64,000 bases of DNA from Acetivibrio alkalicellulosi (GCA_008125075.1 VLTH01000002.1:60663-124662), one strand, 5' to 3'. Counted from the stretch's first letter, positions 15,815 through 24,071 are shown. The notes: generated from the sequence alone by a model not told the origin. A program made the numbers and translations.

Positions 15815-17014
15815 TTATTTTTTATTATCAGTAACCTGCACCCTTTCAACTAAATCAAATGCTTCTCCCATACATGAAGAACACTTTTCTTTCTTTAGCT
15901 CTTCAATAGTTGTATAAAATCCATTAACACCTATTATATAGTTTTTCCCACATTGCTTACATTTATATTTTCTCATAGTTTTAATAACTTCACCAGTATA
16001 AATTGGATTTTCATATCCCTTTTTAATTATAGGCTGGGTTTTTTCAGTGGTCTTTAGCACTATCATTTGACTTGTATTTCCTATTATTTCTGCCCCTTCA
16101 TACTGATTAAACCTTGGAATTATCTCACATAAAGCCAGATTCATCTTCAAAAAGGCCTCTTGCATTCTCACACTAAAATCCGGTGATTTATGTACAAAAG
16201 AAAAGAACACTGGTAAACCTTTCTTTTTCTTTAGCGCTGCAACACCTCTAGAAATAAAAAGTTCCATTCCTGACAATGTATATGGTGGATCAGTAAAAAA
16301 ACAATCAAACTGATTTGTAAGGCTAGTATCAACAGGTTGACGCAAATCCCCCTGTATGCAATTTATGGGAAGGCCTTCAACATCAGCTATGCTTTTTATA
16401 TATGTTATAAAACGTACATCTAAATCTAAAACACTAATCTTTGTGCTTATCTCTTTTCTTATAGGAAATAATTTTTTTAATACCAATCCAATAGACACAC
16501 TTACTATATCATCATCTCCCACACATAAAATCCTCTTACCAATAAGAGAATGGTATCTTAGACATAATATAGCTCTCTTTAAACTGGTAGCATGTGTACA
16601 TTTAGACTGATCTATAGTAACATCCACATCCGGTCTATTATTAAAAATGTTTTCTAGCATTGTCATTTCCTTTGAAAATACATTTTCCCAATTGTACTCC
16701 GGATCCATAAGATTTTTATACAGGCTTATATTTAGACCCTCATATCCTAATTGCTCATTAACATACTTTCGCCCCTTTTCAGAAAGCCTTATTCCTTTAT
16801 CTTGAACTAAAATTTTCAATTTAATAAATTCTTTTTTTATAGCCGCTACTATAGGTAGAGGCAAAAGCAGTTTTCTTGACAGTTCTTTTGTAGATATGCC
16901 TTCATTAAAAAAAATACTAATTAAAGCATTTTCAACTGCGATTTCTCCTTCTTCAATTTGAACATTTTTAAACACCTGGCTTATGTAATCAGTCAAATCA
17001 ATTCTCCTAATCAT
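15815..17014 (-). CDS. bpsA: Branched-chain polyamine synthase (BpsA-like, DUF43) with C-terminal zinc ribbon
   Basis: This belongs to the N4-bis(aminopropyl)spermidine synthase family known from Thermococcus BpsA, which adds two aminopropyl groups to the central nitrogen of spermidine. Domains: winged-helix-like N-terminus (about 20-90), Rossmann-type transferase core with GDDDIVS (166-172) and TDPPYT (241-246), the two signature motifs of the family. An extra C-terminal module has two CxxC pairs (Cys352/355 and Cys378/381), a zinc ribbon beyond the usual ~350-residue length. It is the first gene of the five-gene operon; AAAGGG lies 8-9 nt before the ATG. The presence of speE in the same operon supports a polyamine pathway. 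Confidence 0.9.
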   Translation of the reverse strand: MIRRIDLTDYISQVFKNVQIEEGEIAVENALISIFFNEGISTKELSRKLLLPLPIVAAIKKEFIKLKILVQDKGIRLSEKGRKYVNEQLGYEGLNISLYKNLMDPEYNWENVFSKEMTMLENIFNNRPDVDVTIDQSKCTHATSLKRAILCLRYHSLIGKRILCVGDDDIVSVSIGLVLKKLFPIRKEISTKISVLDLDVRFITYIKSIADVEGLPINCIQGDLRQPVDTSLTNQFDCFFTDPPYTLSGMELFISRGVAALKKKKGLPVFFSFVHKSPDFSVRMQEAFLKMNLALCEIIPRFNQYEGAEIIGNTSQMIVLKTTEKTQPIIKKGYENPIYTGEVIKTMRKYKCKQCGKNYIIGVNGFYTTIEELKKEKCSSCMGEAFDLVERVQVTDNKK

Positions 17015-17080
17015 TTTATTAAACCCTTTTAATCAAGATTTATTATATGCTTTTTTATGAAAAAATACAATATAAAAAAA

Positions 17081-17104
17081 CCTTCAGACTCAATCATCTG
17101 AAAG
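17081..17104 (-). terminator. Terminator after tRNA-Leu/tRNA-fMet
   Basis: On the minus strand a short stem (CTTTCAGA / TCTGAAGG) is followed by TTTTTTTATA, 12 bp after the tRNA-fMet CCA end. Confidence 0.65.
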
Positions 17105-17115
17105 TTTTAATTTCT

Positions 17116-17192
<77 letters not shown>

Positions 17193-17197
17193 ATATA

Positions 17198-17285
17198 TGG
17201 TGCCGGAGACCGGAATCGAACCGGTACGGGAGATAAATCCCGCAGGATTTTAAGTCCTGTGCGTCTGCCAGTTCCGCCACTCCGG
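17198..17285 (-). tRNA. tRNA-Leu (TAA)
   Basis: Minus-strand 88-nt type II tRNA: acceptor GCCGGAG/CTCCGGC, anticodon stem CAGGA/TCCTG with loop CTTAAAA (anticodon TAA), long variable arm GCGGGATTTATCTCCCGT, encoded CCA. Confidence 0.95.
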
Positions 17286-17316
17286 CACTAACAACGTCTC
17301 TTAACGCGACTTTATT

Positions 17317-17345
17317 AGTATAATACATGTTTTTAAAATTGTCAA
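17317..17345 (-). promoter_or_regulatory. Promoter of the tRNA-Leu/tRNA-fMet operon
   Basis: On the minus strand, consensus TTGACA and TATACT are spaced exactly 17 bp apart, about 30 bp before tRNA-Leu. Confidence 0.8.
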
Positions 17346-17389
17346 TACAAATTTTCAAGGTATTTTTTTCAAATTAATAAAACTCTTCA

Positions 17390-17563
17390 AAGGTATGTCT
17401 TAAATATTACTTACACTTTTCACAGAGGGCCTAATTGGTGTCAATAAAAACCTTTGACACAAGACCCGACCCTTTAGGGTCTTTGAATTTGTTCTAAGCC
17501 TTCACTTAGTCCTGTAGTGAAATGATAGTGGAAGTTATATTTTCAGCGTTCCTAAGTTCTATT
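17390..17563. repeat. Family B MITE, long copy with internal hairpin
   Basis: The left end AAAGGTATGTCTTAAATATT and right end GTGGAAGTTATATTTTCAGC (then GTTCCTAA) are family B ends. Inside is an extra perfect hairpin AAGACCC/GGGTCTT. At about 174 bp this is the longest B copy here. Confidence 0.6.
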
Positions 17564-17576
17564 ATCTCGCAAAAAA

Positions 17577-17604
17577 AAGACTTGTTTTTATAAACAGAAG
17601 TCTT
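17577..17604 (-). terminator. Terminator of the S1 protein gene
   Basis: On the minus strand the stem AGACTT/AAGTCT with TGTTT/AAACA inner pairing is followed by eight T residues. It lies about 50 bp after the S1 gene stop. Confidence 0.75.
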
Positions 17605-17655
17605 ATCATCAATAAAAATAAAATTTATTATTAATTCAACACAAAGGAGGCTTTA

Positions 17656-18081
17656 TTAAGAATGTGCTGATTTACGATATCCTCCGCTTCCTCTTTTTGA
17701 CTCAAAACTCTTCTTAAGGTCATGCATTTTTTCATCACTGTCTTTCATAAATTTAGCCAATCTTTCTTCAAAAGAACTCTTGCCTGCGCTTTGTTGACTC
17801 CAGTCAATTACTTCCGGACTACTTGATCTTACCGAAGGCTTCTTTGGATCCATAGCTTTCTTAATAGATAAGCTAATTTTACCTCCGTTGTCTACAGAAA
17901 TAACTTTGACTTTTACCGTCTGATTTTCTTTTAGATGAGCTTTGATGTCTTTTACATACTCCTCAGCAACCTCTGAGATGTGAACCAATCCTGTTTGGCC
18001 ATTTGAGAGTTGAACAAAAGCCCCAAAATTAGTTATGCCTGAAACTTTTCCTTCAACAATTTTTCCTACTTCAACGAGCAT
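17656..18081 (-). CDS. yabR: S1-domain RNA-binding protein (YabR type)
   Basis: A 141-residue protein with one S1 fold at about 5-75: GKIVEGKVSGITNFGAFVQL, GLVHISEVAEEYVKDI and VKVKVISVDNGGKISLSIKK. The C-terminal 65 residues are a low-complexity, charged tail with Ser/Lys/Arg (SKRGSGGYRKSAHS). It binds RNA, probably on the ribosome. The order divIC then this gene then tRNAs then spoIIE matches the yabR locus of Bacillus, which is why I use that symbol; a general-stress GSP13-like role is also possible. It has a strong ribosome-binding site (AGGAGG) before ATG 18081. Confidence 0.9.
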   Translation of the reverse strand: MLVEVGKIVEGKVSGITNFGAFVQLSNGQTGLVHISEVAEEYVKDIKAHLKENQTVKVKVISVDNGGKISLSIKKAMDPKKPSVRSSSPEVIDWSQQSAGKSSFEERLAKFMKDSDEKMHDLKKSFESKRGSGGYRKSAHS

Positions 18082-18174
18082 AAAATAAATAATCCTCCTG
18101 ATTAAATAAAGTACTTTGATTATATAATATGATGTGGACTTACGTCAAGTATCTATAAAAATGAAATTATTTAT

Positions 18175-18335
18175 AAATTCTGAAAATACTTATCAAAATT
18201 AACACTTTTGATTTTATGCACATGCCAATTGTATCATTCTCAAACAGGCACATTTGAAGAGATATTTATTCCCATTATACTTTTAATCTTATGCTGATAA
18301 GTTTTATGCTCATGAATGTATAATAAGTAATAAAT
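18175..18335 (+). repeat. Family A repeat, copy 2
   Basis: It contains the hallmark CTTTTGATTTTATGCACATG, a middle GGCACAT segment and the end TTTTATGCTCATGAATGTAT. It lies between the S1 gene and divIC on the conserved operon. Confidence 0.55.
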
Positions 18336-18398
18336 ATAAATAAACAACATTGCATAAAACACTCTGCGAAAATTATGGGATTTACCATCTAGCAACAA

Positions 18399-18680
18399 CT
18401 ATCTGTTAACGTCAACAAATATCCGTTCTCCTTCTCTAACCATATCTAATTTTTGCCTGGCAATTTTTTCAATGTACTCATCGGATAACACTTCTTCTCT
18501 CTGTCTCAGAAGTCTAGCATTAAGTTCTTTTTCATCTTGAATTTTGTTATCTATTTGCTCCATTTCTAAATTTTGATAGTTCAAAAGACTTTGTTGATTT
18601 ATTAAAACAATTCCAAAATATATTACCCCTATGCATATAAATGTAATCAGTGCCCAATCTGGCCTTTTTCTTTTGTTCAT
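18399..18680 (-). CDS. divIC: Septum formation initiator DivIC/FtsB
   Basis: A 93-residue bitopic protein: short basic cytoplasmic start, one membrane helix (about 9-27, ALITFICIGVIYFGIVLI), then a coiled coil (about 30-65) and the conserved terminal region EYIEKIARQKLDMVREGE, which is the signature of the DivIC/FtsB family. It forms a complex with FtsL and DivIB (FtsQ) in the division septum. It follows yabP and yabQ, as in Bacillus and most clostridia. Confidence 0.93.
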   Translation of the reverse strand: MNKRKRPDWALITFICIGVIYFGIVLINQQSLLNYQNLEMEQIDNKIQDEKELNARLLRQREEVLSDEYIEKIARQKLDMVREGERIFVDVNR

Positions 18681-18761
18681 AAGTATACTCCCTTTACTTT
18701 TAGAGCTTATTACACATCTTAGTATAATAATTCTACATCTTTTAGAAATATCCTCCTTATT

Positions 18762-19280
18762 CTAAATTTTTTTTCTTATGTTTTTTATTAACCTTTTATA
18801 TCCTTTTAACTTTACTATATTTATTTTACCAACTTTTCTTGCTCTCATAAAGCTAATATTTATATATTTATATATTTTTCTTAATGGAAGCATCAGTATT
18901 TTGCAAATTATTTTTATTGGAACTAATATTAAACTTGAAATTGTAATAATCACCTTATAAATTATTCTGACAACAAAGAGAAATATTTTCATAACTATTT
19001 TGCTAAATACAAGTGTATATAAGATTATTCCCAAAGCTATACCTATTATAAGATATCCCCTAATCTCTCCTTCATTACTATAGTAAACCACAGCAAATAA
19101 AACAAGTGCTACAATTATCCAATAAATAAAATCTTCAAAATATACCATTAAATTACCAGATTTAATGGTCTTTCTTCTTACTCTAAAAATATCATATATA
19201 AATGCAATAATCATGCCCCCAAAGACACAACTAAGAAAAATATATGCTTGGTTACCAATAGAAACACTCAATTTTATCAC
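18762..19280 (-). CDS. yabQ: Spore cortex biosynthesis protein YabQ
   Basis: A 172-residue membrane protein with about five hydrophobic segments in the first 120 residues (SIGNQAYIFLSCVFGGMIIAF, FIYWIIVALVLFAVVYY, GYLIIGIALGIILYTLVF) and a basic C-terminus. YabQ is required for cortex formation and localises to the outer forespore membrane under sigma-E in Bacillus. The start codon is 7 bp after the yabP stop, so the two are one operon. Confidence 0.92.
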   Translation of the reverse strand: MIKLSVSIGNQAYIFLSCVFGGMIIAFIYDIFRVRRKTIKSGNLMVYFEDFIYWIIVALVLFAVVYYSNEGEIRGYLIIGIALGIILYTLVFSKIVMKIFLFVVRIIYKVIITISSLILVPIKIICKILMLPLRKIYKYINISFMRARKVGKINIVKLKGYKRLIKNIRKKI

Positions 19281-19287
19281 TTATCCT

Positions 19288-19581
19288 CTACCTAAACATT
19301 TTTGCAAAAAAACCTGAGCCCTTTGATTTTCCCCCGTCTTTATCGTTATACTCACAGCTTACTATGTACCCTTCAATACTTAATTCCGAGTTATCTATAC
19401 TCAATTTATTAATGTGAAGGTCTTCTCCTCTTACAATCAATATCCCCATCTCAGTTTCTATAACAATATTCTCATCATTAAAGCTTTCTACATCAAGCAC
19501 CCCTGATATACTCATCTTTTCTCTTCCTTCTAGTAAAATGTTGTGCACCAAAGGCTTAGACATTTTTTTATCATCAATCAT
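19288..19581 (-). CDS. yabP: Sporulation protein YabP
   Basis: A 97-residue soluble protein of the YabP/YqfC family, recognised from HNILLEGREKMSISGVLDVESF, then ETEMGILIVRGEDLHI and LSIEGYIVSCEY. It is a sigma-E regulon member needed with YabQ for the spore cortex. It starts at an ATG behind GGAGGAGATAAAG and is followed after 7 bp by yabQ. The C-terminal tail is Gly/Lys-rich. Confidence 0.93.
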   Translation of the reverse strand: MIDDKKMSKPLVHNILLEGREKMSISGVLDVESFNDENIVIETEMGILIVRGEDLHINKLSIDNSELSIEGYIVSCEYNDKDGGKSKGSGFFAKMFR

Positions 19582-19640
19582 TCTTTATCTCCTCCAGTTT
19601 AGTTTTTCATATACTAAAACTTAAGTATTATTTATTTAAT

Positions 19641-19792
19641 CTATTATGAAAATAATTTTCAGAATAGACCCTTTTGATTTAATTCACATGCCATTTGTTT
19701 GCTTTAGAACAGGCATATGTGCTAAGACACTTATTCCATTATATTTCATTATCTGTTGATTAGCATTATGCTCATTAATGTCTATTCAGTAA
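19641..19792 (+). repeat. Family A repeat, copy 3
   Basis: It begins with the TGAAAATAATTTTCAGAATA hairpin that precedes other copies, then CCCTTTTGATTTAATTCACA, ACAGGCATATGTGCTAAGAC and TTATGCTCATTAATGTCTAT. It separates the S4 gene terminator from yabP. Confidence 0.6.
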
Positions 19793-19877
19793 CAAGTTAA
19801 ATAATTACTCTTGTTAATATCTATGCATGTACCATATTAAAGATGTCAGTATTATTTAATCTATTTTTTTATAAAAA

Positions 19878-19913
19878 AATATAGCTGAAAAAATGTTTTT
19901 TAACAGCTATATT
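19878..19913 (-). terminator. Terminator after the S4-domain gene
   Basis: On the minus strand AATATAGCTG/CAGCTATATT is followed by TTTTTTTAT. It ends the HU/S4 side of the cluster before yabP. Confidence 0.8.
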
Positions 19914-19959
19914 CTTATCTGCTATTATAAGACTCCACGAAAGCCCGAGTTCACTTTTA

Positions 19960-20202
19960 CTATCTTTTAAGTATGTACATTTCTTTTGATTCTGCCTTTG
20001 AAACATGCTCGTTAACAGATACCACCTCTATTTCAGTATTATTGTTTCCGAACTGTATTTCAACTACATCTCCTACTTCAACTTCCGCCCCTGGCTTTAC
20101 AACTTTACCATTTATTTTTACTCTTCCTTGATCACAAACCTCATTTGCTAACGTTCGCCTTTTTATTAATCTTGATACTTTTAAAAACTTATCTATTCTC
20201 AT
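19960..20202 (-). CDS. rqcP: S4-domain RNA-binding protein (RqcP/YabO type)
   Basis: An 80-residue single S4 domain: MRIDKFLKVSRLIKRRTLAN, GRVKINGKVVKPGAEVEVGD and a short C-terminal tail. RqcP binds the stalled 50S subunit and helps RqcH extend alanine tails in ribosome quality control. The length, the mazG-side location and the next yabP match the Bacillus yabO locus. The ATG at 20202 follows AGGGAGG. Confidence 0.92.
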   Translation of the reverse strand: MRIDKFLKVSRLIKRRTLANEVCDQGRVKINGKVVKPGAEVEVGDVVEIQFGNNNTEIEVVSVNEHVSKAESKEMYILKR

Positions 20203-20223
20203 TTAAAACCTCCCTACTAGAAC

Positions 20224-20254
20224 AAAAAGAACTTCTTAAACAGAAGCCCTTTTT
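20224..20254 (-). terminator. Terminator after HU
   Basis: On the minus strand AAAAAGGGCTTC pairs with GAAGTTCTTTTT (two G-T pairs) around a 7-nt loop, ending in T residues, 28 bp after the HU stop. Confidence 0.65.
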
Positions 20255-20281
20255 AATAATTGTTTTTATTTAATAAAATAT

Positions 20282-20557
20282 TTACTTATTTACTAATTCT
20301 TTAAGACCTTTTCCAACTTTAAATACAGGAGCCTTTGTTGCTGGTATTACTATTTCTTCTTTTGTCTGTGGATTTCTGCCTTTTCTTTCTGCTCTTTCTC
20401 TTACTTCAAATGTACCAAATCCTACTAATTGAATCTTATCTCCTTTTGCTAGTGCTTCCTCAACACTTTCAATAAATGCATTAAGTGCCTTTTCACTATC
20501 CTTCTTTGATAATTCACTTTTTTCTGACATACTTGCTACTAATTCAGTCTTGTTCAT
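20282..20557 (-). CDS. hup: DNA-binding protein HU
   Basis: A 91-residue HU/IHF-family histone-like protein. It contains the helical dimer body (MNKTELVASMSEKSELSKKD), the conserved GFGTFEVRERAERKGRNPQT DNA-binding arm signature and the C-terminal PVFKVGKGLKELV. It bends DNA without sequence specificity. AGGAGG lies before the ATG. It is separately terminated on both sides, so it is likely a monocistronic, highly expressed gene. Confidence 0.97.
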   Translation of the reverse strand: MNKTELVASMSEKSELSKKDSEKALNAFIESVEEALAKGDKIQLVGFGTFEVRERAERKGRNPQTKEEIVIPATKAPVFKVGKGLKELVNK

Positions 20558-20767
20558 TTCACAATCCTCCTAATTTTTTATTTACTTTGCTTCACAGAAA
20601 CAATATGTTTCTTTTATTAAAATTAAATAATTAATTTTATCTGCACTCACGATGTATAACTATGGATGCCCAAGTATGTATTTTCAAACAACTTCTAGGC
20701 GTCTTAAACATTATTCGCTATATATTTTTAAAATCCTCCTTCTATTCTATTTTTTTTTCAAATATTC

Positions 20768-21553
20768 TTAATTCTCTGTTTTTGCGATTTCCCATAATTC
20801 TTCCATTTCCTTTAATGACATTTCATCCATTTTCTTTCCTCTTTTTAAAGCCTCTTTCTCAATAAATCCAAATCTTTTTATAAACTTGTTTATTGTACCT
20901 GTCAAAGCTAGCTCAGGTTGAACTTTTAAAAATCTAGATAAATTTACAATGGAAAATAATACATCCCCCATTTCATCATTTATTCTTGCCATATCTTTGC
21001 CTTTATATACATGTTTTAGTTCATCTATTTCTTCGAACACTTTCATAAGCACGTCTTCAACGTTATCCCAATCAAAACCTACTTGAGCAGCTTTCTGTTG
21101 AATTTTATAGCTTCTCATTAGAGCAGGAAGATTTGAAGGAACATCCTTTAATATGTCAGTTTGATTTACTATACCCTTTTCTTTTTTCTTTATTGCCTCC
21201 CAGTTTGTTACAACATCTTCAGCTGTTTCTGCTTTATCTTCACCAAATACATGAGTATGCCTTAGAATCATTTTTTTACATATTCCAGTTATAATTTCAT
21301 CCATTCCAAACTCATCTTTTTCTGTTGCTAATTGAACATGAAAAATAATTTGCAGAAGAAGATCCCCTAATTCTTCGCAGAGTTTGTTTTTATCATTTAA
21401 ATCTATTGCCTCTAAAACCTCATATGTTTCTTCAATAAGATACTTTTTTAAACTTTCATGAGTTTGCTCTCTATCCCAGGGACACCCCTTATCACTTCTT
21501 AATATTTTCATAACCTCAATTAAATCAGAAAAAGAATACTTTTCTTTTAACAT
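20768..21553 (-). CDS. mazG: Nucleoside triphosphate pyrophosphohydrolase MazG
   Basis: The protein hydrolyses NTPs to NMP and PPi, a housekeeping function. It has two tandem MazG domains: the first (about 1-110) with CPWDREQTHESLKKYLIEE and EELGDLLLQIIFH (EExxD metal sites), the second (about 150-250) with DEIDELKHVYKG-like helices and DEMGDVLFSIVNLSRFL. The open frame extends to 21637, but the ATG at 21553 has GGAAGGAG 8 nt upstream and gives the usual MazG start MLKEKYSFSDLIEVM (261 residues). It lies between the S4/HU genes and spoVT as in other clostridia. Confidence 0.94.
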   Translation of the reverse strand: MLKEKYSFSDLIEVMKILRSDKGCPWDREQTHESLKKYLIEETYEVLEAIDLNDKNKLCEELGDLLLQIIFHVQLATEKDEFGMDEIITGICKKMILRHTHVFGEDKAETAEDVVTNWEAIKKKEKGIVNQTDILKDVPSNLPALMRSYKIQQKAAQVGFDWDNVEDVLMKVFEEIDELKHVYKGKDMARINDEMGDVLFSIVNLSRFLKVQPELALTGTINKFIKRFGFIEKEALKRGKKMDEMSLKEMEELWEIAKTEN

Positions 21554-21718
21554 GGTATTTACTCCTTCCCGATTATATATAATAACTTGAGCACTTATGC
21601 TTATGCCCGTGCCATATTTTTGATAAATTCTTACCAACTTTATTATTATATCATTATTTTATTGCTAATCAAGTAAAGAATAGGCGAATTTTTGAAACAA
21701 TCTAGTTTAAACTATAAA

Positions 21719-21908
21719 AACACCTTGTCAAAGGTGCAAAAATTAAGAATCTAGAAATTGCATGTCGCAGCTGAAGCCATATCAAAGTAGTATGTTTCGC
21801 TGCGACATTCAGACACTTCATATCTTCTAGTCTAAGACTCCACCTTCTATAAAGTGGAGTTCTTCTTATGATCTTCAGATGGAGTAGAGCCTCCATCTGA
21901 AGCTCCCA
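21719..21908 (-). ncRNA. Candidate structured RNA of four consecutive hairpins with terminator
   Basis: Four inverted repeats follow each other: CTTCAGATGG/CCATCTGAAG (with GAGTAGAG in the loop), ACTCCACTT/AAGGTGGAGT, CTAGAA/TTCTAG enclosing GTCGCAGC/GCTGCGAC, and CACCTT/AAGGTG. On the minus strand the last hairpin is followed by GTTTTTATAG, a typical terminator, so the element could be a ~190-nt transcript read leftward. There is no open frame with a ribosome-binding site in it. I do not recognise an Rfam family. It lies between spoVT and mazG. Confidence 0.45.
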
Positions 21909-21929
21909 TGTTTACATTAAGCTAAATAA

Positions 21930-22135
21930 GTTAACTTTATGCGCGTGCAACTTGTTTGCTTCGCAAACATGCACTTGCGCATAGACATTCATTCGCTTTT
22001 TGCTCATGAATGTCTATGCTGAAAATCCTTTTCAGAATAGGACCTTTGATTTTATGCGCGTGCAACTTGTTTGCTTTGCAAACATGCACTTGCGCATAGA
22101 CATTCATTCGCTTTTTGCTCATGAATGTCTATTCG
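21930..22135 (+). repeat. Family A repeats, copies 4 and 5 in tandem
   Basis: Two nearly identical units (about 21930-22022 and 22025-22135) share TTTATGCGCGTGCAACTTGT, GCAAACATGCACTTGCGCAT and AGACATTCATTCGCTTTTTG followed by CTCATGAATGTCTAT. They differ at only a few positions, so the duplication is recent. The GTGCAA...TTGCAC and GACATTCAT...ATGAATGTC pairs are hairpins. Confidence 0.8.
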
Positions 22136-22155
22136 TCTCTTTTTTAAATGTATAA

Positions 22156-22710
22156 TTACTGTTCCATCTGTTTGCCTAAAAAGCTTGCTGCTGTTTGTGC
22201 TAGTTTTGCTTCCACTTCACCCATTCTTATATTAGGATCAGTTGATACAAATATAACTGCACCTATTGGATCACCTTCTGAAATAATTGGACTTATTACT
22301 TGTGAAGAATAATGTCTATCTGGTGCTTCCTCTGCTAAAATATTAATTGACTTTTCTTCTGGAGCTTTTACAACAAGTGTTGTCTTATCTTCTATAACTT
22401 TTTCAACATCTGGACTTAAAGACTTTTCAATAAATTCTTTTCTTGCTGCACCTGAAACTGCTATTATTGTATCCCTATCCGAAATACATGTTACATGACC
22501 ACTTGTTTTGTGTAGAGAATCTGCATATTGGGCCGCAAAATCACCTAATTCTCCTATTGGTGAATATTTCTTTAATATAACTTCTCCTTCTCTATCAGTA
22601 AATATTTCGAGAGGGTCACCTTCTCTAATCTTTAAGGTTCTTCTGATTTCCTTTGGAATAACTACTCTTCCCAGGTCATCTATTCTTCTGACTATTCCAG
22701 TTGCTTTCAC
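22156..22710 (-). CDS. spoVT: Stage V sporulation protein T, AbrB-type regulator
   Basis: SpoVT tunes sigma-G genes in the forespore. It has 184 residues. The N-terminal AbrB swapped-hairpin DNA-binding domain (1-50) reads MKATGIVRRIDDLGRVVIPK and EIRRTLKIREGDPLEIF. A GAF-like C-terminal domain (about 55-180) ends in KLAQTAASFLGKQMEQ. The ATG at 22710 has AGAGGAGG upstream. It precedes the foldase gene and mfd on the same strand, the usual clostridial order. Confidence 0.96.
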   Translation of the reverse strand: MKATGIVRRIDDLGRVVIPKEIRRTLKIREGDPLEIFTDREGEVILKKYSPIGELGDFAAQYADSLHKTSGHVTCISDRDTIIAVSGAARKEFIEKSLSPDVEKVIEDKTTLVVKAPEEKSINILAEEAPDRHYSSQVISPIISEGDPIGAVIFVSTDPNIRMGEVEAKLAQTAASFLGKQMEQ

Positions 22711-22815
22711 TTTGTTTACCTCCTCTTTTGCATTTAATTTAGATTACAGTTTTATTATTAATTTTTTATTGGAGTTTTATACATTATAGGTGAATTATGA
22801 TAACATAAAAAATGT

Positions 22816-22849
22816 AAAAAACGAAGAGATGCTTTATCCCTTCGTTTTT
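22816..22849 (-). terminator. Terminator after the PpiC-type foldase gene
   Basis: On the minus strand AAAAACGAAG/CTTCGTTTTT with a 14-nt loop runs into TTTTT. It separates the mfd-foldase transcript from spoVT. Confidence 0.75.
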
Positions 22850-23000
22850 AAGTAAACTTTAATTTCACATTTATTTTCTTAATTATTACAAACAACACTT
22901 CATGTCCTATAAGTGACAGCAACTCCTTTAACTTTGATGCAGTTGAATCACCACCTAGAGCACCCTTGTGTTTAGGTACATTAGCAGTGGTTTTTAAAAG

Positions 23001-24071
23001 TTAATCATCTAGAACTTTTATTCTATCTAACGCAAAATTATTTATTTCAATGTCATACCTAGGATCTTTTGCCCATTCTTCTACAAGCTCATTATATTTA
23101 TTACTAATAACAACACTTTCAACCCTTTCATACACATCGTCAAGGGAAGTTCTTTTATCTGTTCTTATAATATAAAAGGCCTTCTCTGTATCAATAATTT
23201 CAAGCTGTCCCACTCTAGCATCCATTGCCCAGTCTCTTATTTTATTTTCCATTGGCTTAGCCATATTAATATCTTCTATAATGTTCTCATCTTCATCTGA
23301 ATATTCTCTAGCTAGTTCTATCATGTCCTCACCGTCTTTAATTCTCTGAAGTATTTCTTTAGCTTTTTCTTCAAGTTGTTCTAATTCTTCTTCTGACATA
23401 GGCTGCCATCCTTCGCTGTCAATATTGTTCTTATATAACAATATTTGTGTAACAGTAACTGTGTCAAAATAATTAGAATTTTCAAGATAATGCTCTTCAA
23501 CCTCTTCTCTAGTGGCTGTAATAGTCTCTTCTTGACTTAGTGCAAACTTATGAGCTAACTTTAAATTTTCTATAATGGCTTGATATTGCTTTACGCTATA
23601 ACCATATAATCTTTTAAATTCCTTCTCAGCTTCTTTTCTTGTAGCATCTTTTTGGTTCATTATGTTTAAGAACCAGCTAACATCTGCTAACGCTCTATCT
23701 ATCTCAGCATTTATCTCTAAATAGTCCCTATCATTTAAAAACCTGCCAGCTTCTTTAGCTTTAATTAGCTGAATTTTAAGCTGTTTTGACTTCTCTAAAG
23801 CATTTTGTTTAGCAAGCTCTTTAGCATCAACACCGTCAATTTTCACATTCCAAAATGCCTCTCGATCTTCTGGACTTGTAATATCTGCTTCTTTTTCCAT
23901 TTCCATTTTAACTTGTTCTAAAAAATACATAAATTCTGCTCTGGTAATTCTTTCACCTTCTACAGTCCCTACATAGCTTGTTGCATTTGCATAAGCTATA
24001 TATCCTACTAATGCTGAAACAATAAGTACTGTTGCTATTATTGATATAATTGCTCTCTTTTTCCTCAACAC
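23001..24071 (-). CDS. Membrane-anchored SurA/PpiC-type foldase
   Basis: An extracytoplasmic peptidyl-prolyl isomerase-like chaperone. One N-terminal membrane anchor (AIISIIATVLIVSALVGYIA) is followed by a SurA-type helical domain (about 40-195) starting TVEGERITRAEFMYFLEQ, and a parvulin-like region (about 200-330) containing TVTQILLYKN and EYSDEDENI. The parvulin His/Asp motifs are weak, so isomerase activity is uncertain. The frame opens with an ATG at 24086. GAGGAG overlaps that first part and sits 5 nt before a GTG at 24071 and 8 nt before a TTG at 24068, so the true start is one of these. It lies directly downstream of mfd. Confidence 0.85.
   Translation of the reverse strand: MLRKKRAIISIIATVLIVSALVGYIAYANATSYVGTVEGERITRAEFMYFLEQVKMEMEKEADITSPEDREAFWNVKIDGVDAKELAKQNALEKSKQLKIQLIKAKEAGRFLNDRDYLEINAEIDRALADVSWFLNIMNQKDATRKEAEKEFKRLYGYSVKQYQAIIENLKLAHKFALSQEETITATREEVEEHYLENSNYFDTVTVTQILLYKNNIDSEGWQPMSEEELEQLEEKAKEILQRIKDGEDMIELAREYSDEDENIIEDINMAKPMENKIRDWAMDARVGQLEIIDTEKAFYIIRTDKRTSLDDVYERVESVVISNKYNELVEEWAKDPRYDIEINNFALDRIKVLDD

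Noticed and set aside
21937..22122. 61-codon frame in tandem family A copies
   Set aside because: It is a translated repeat with the same peptide twice and no start signal.
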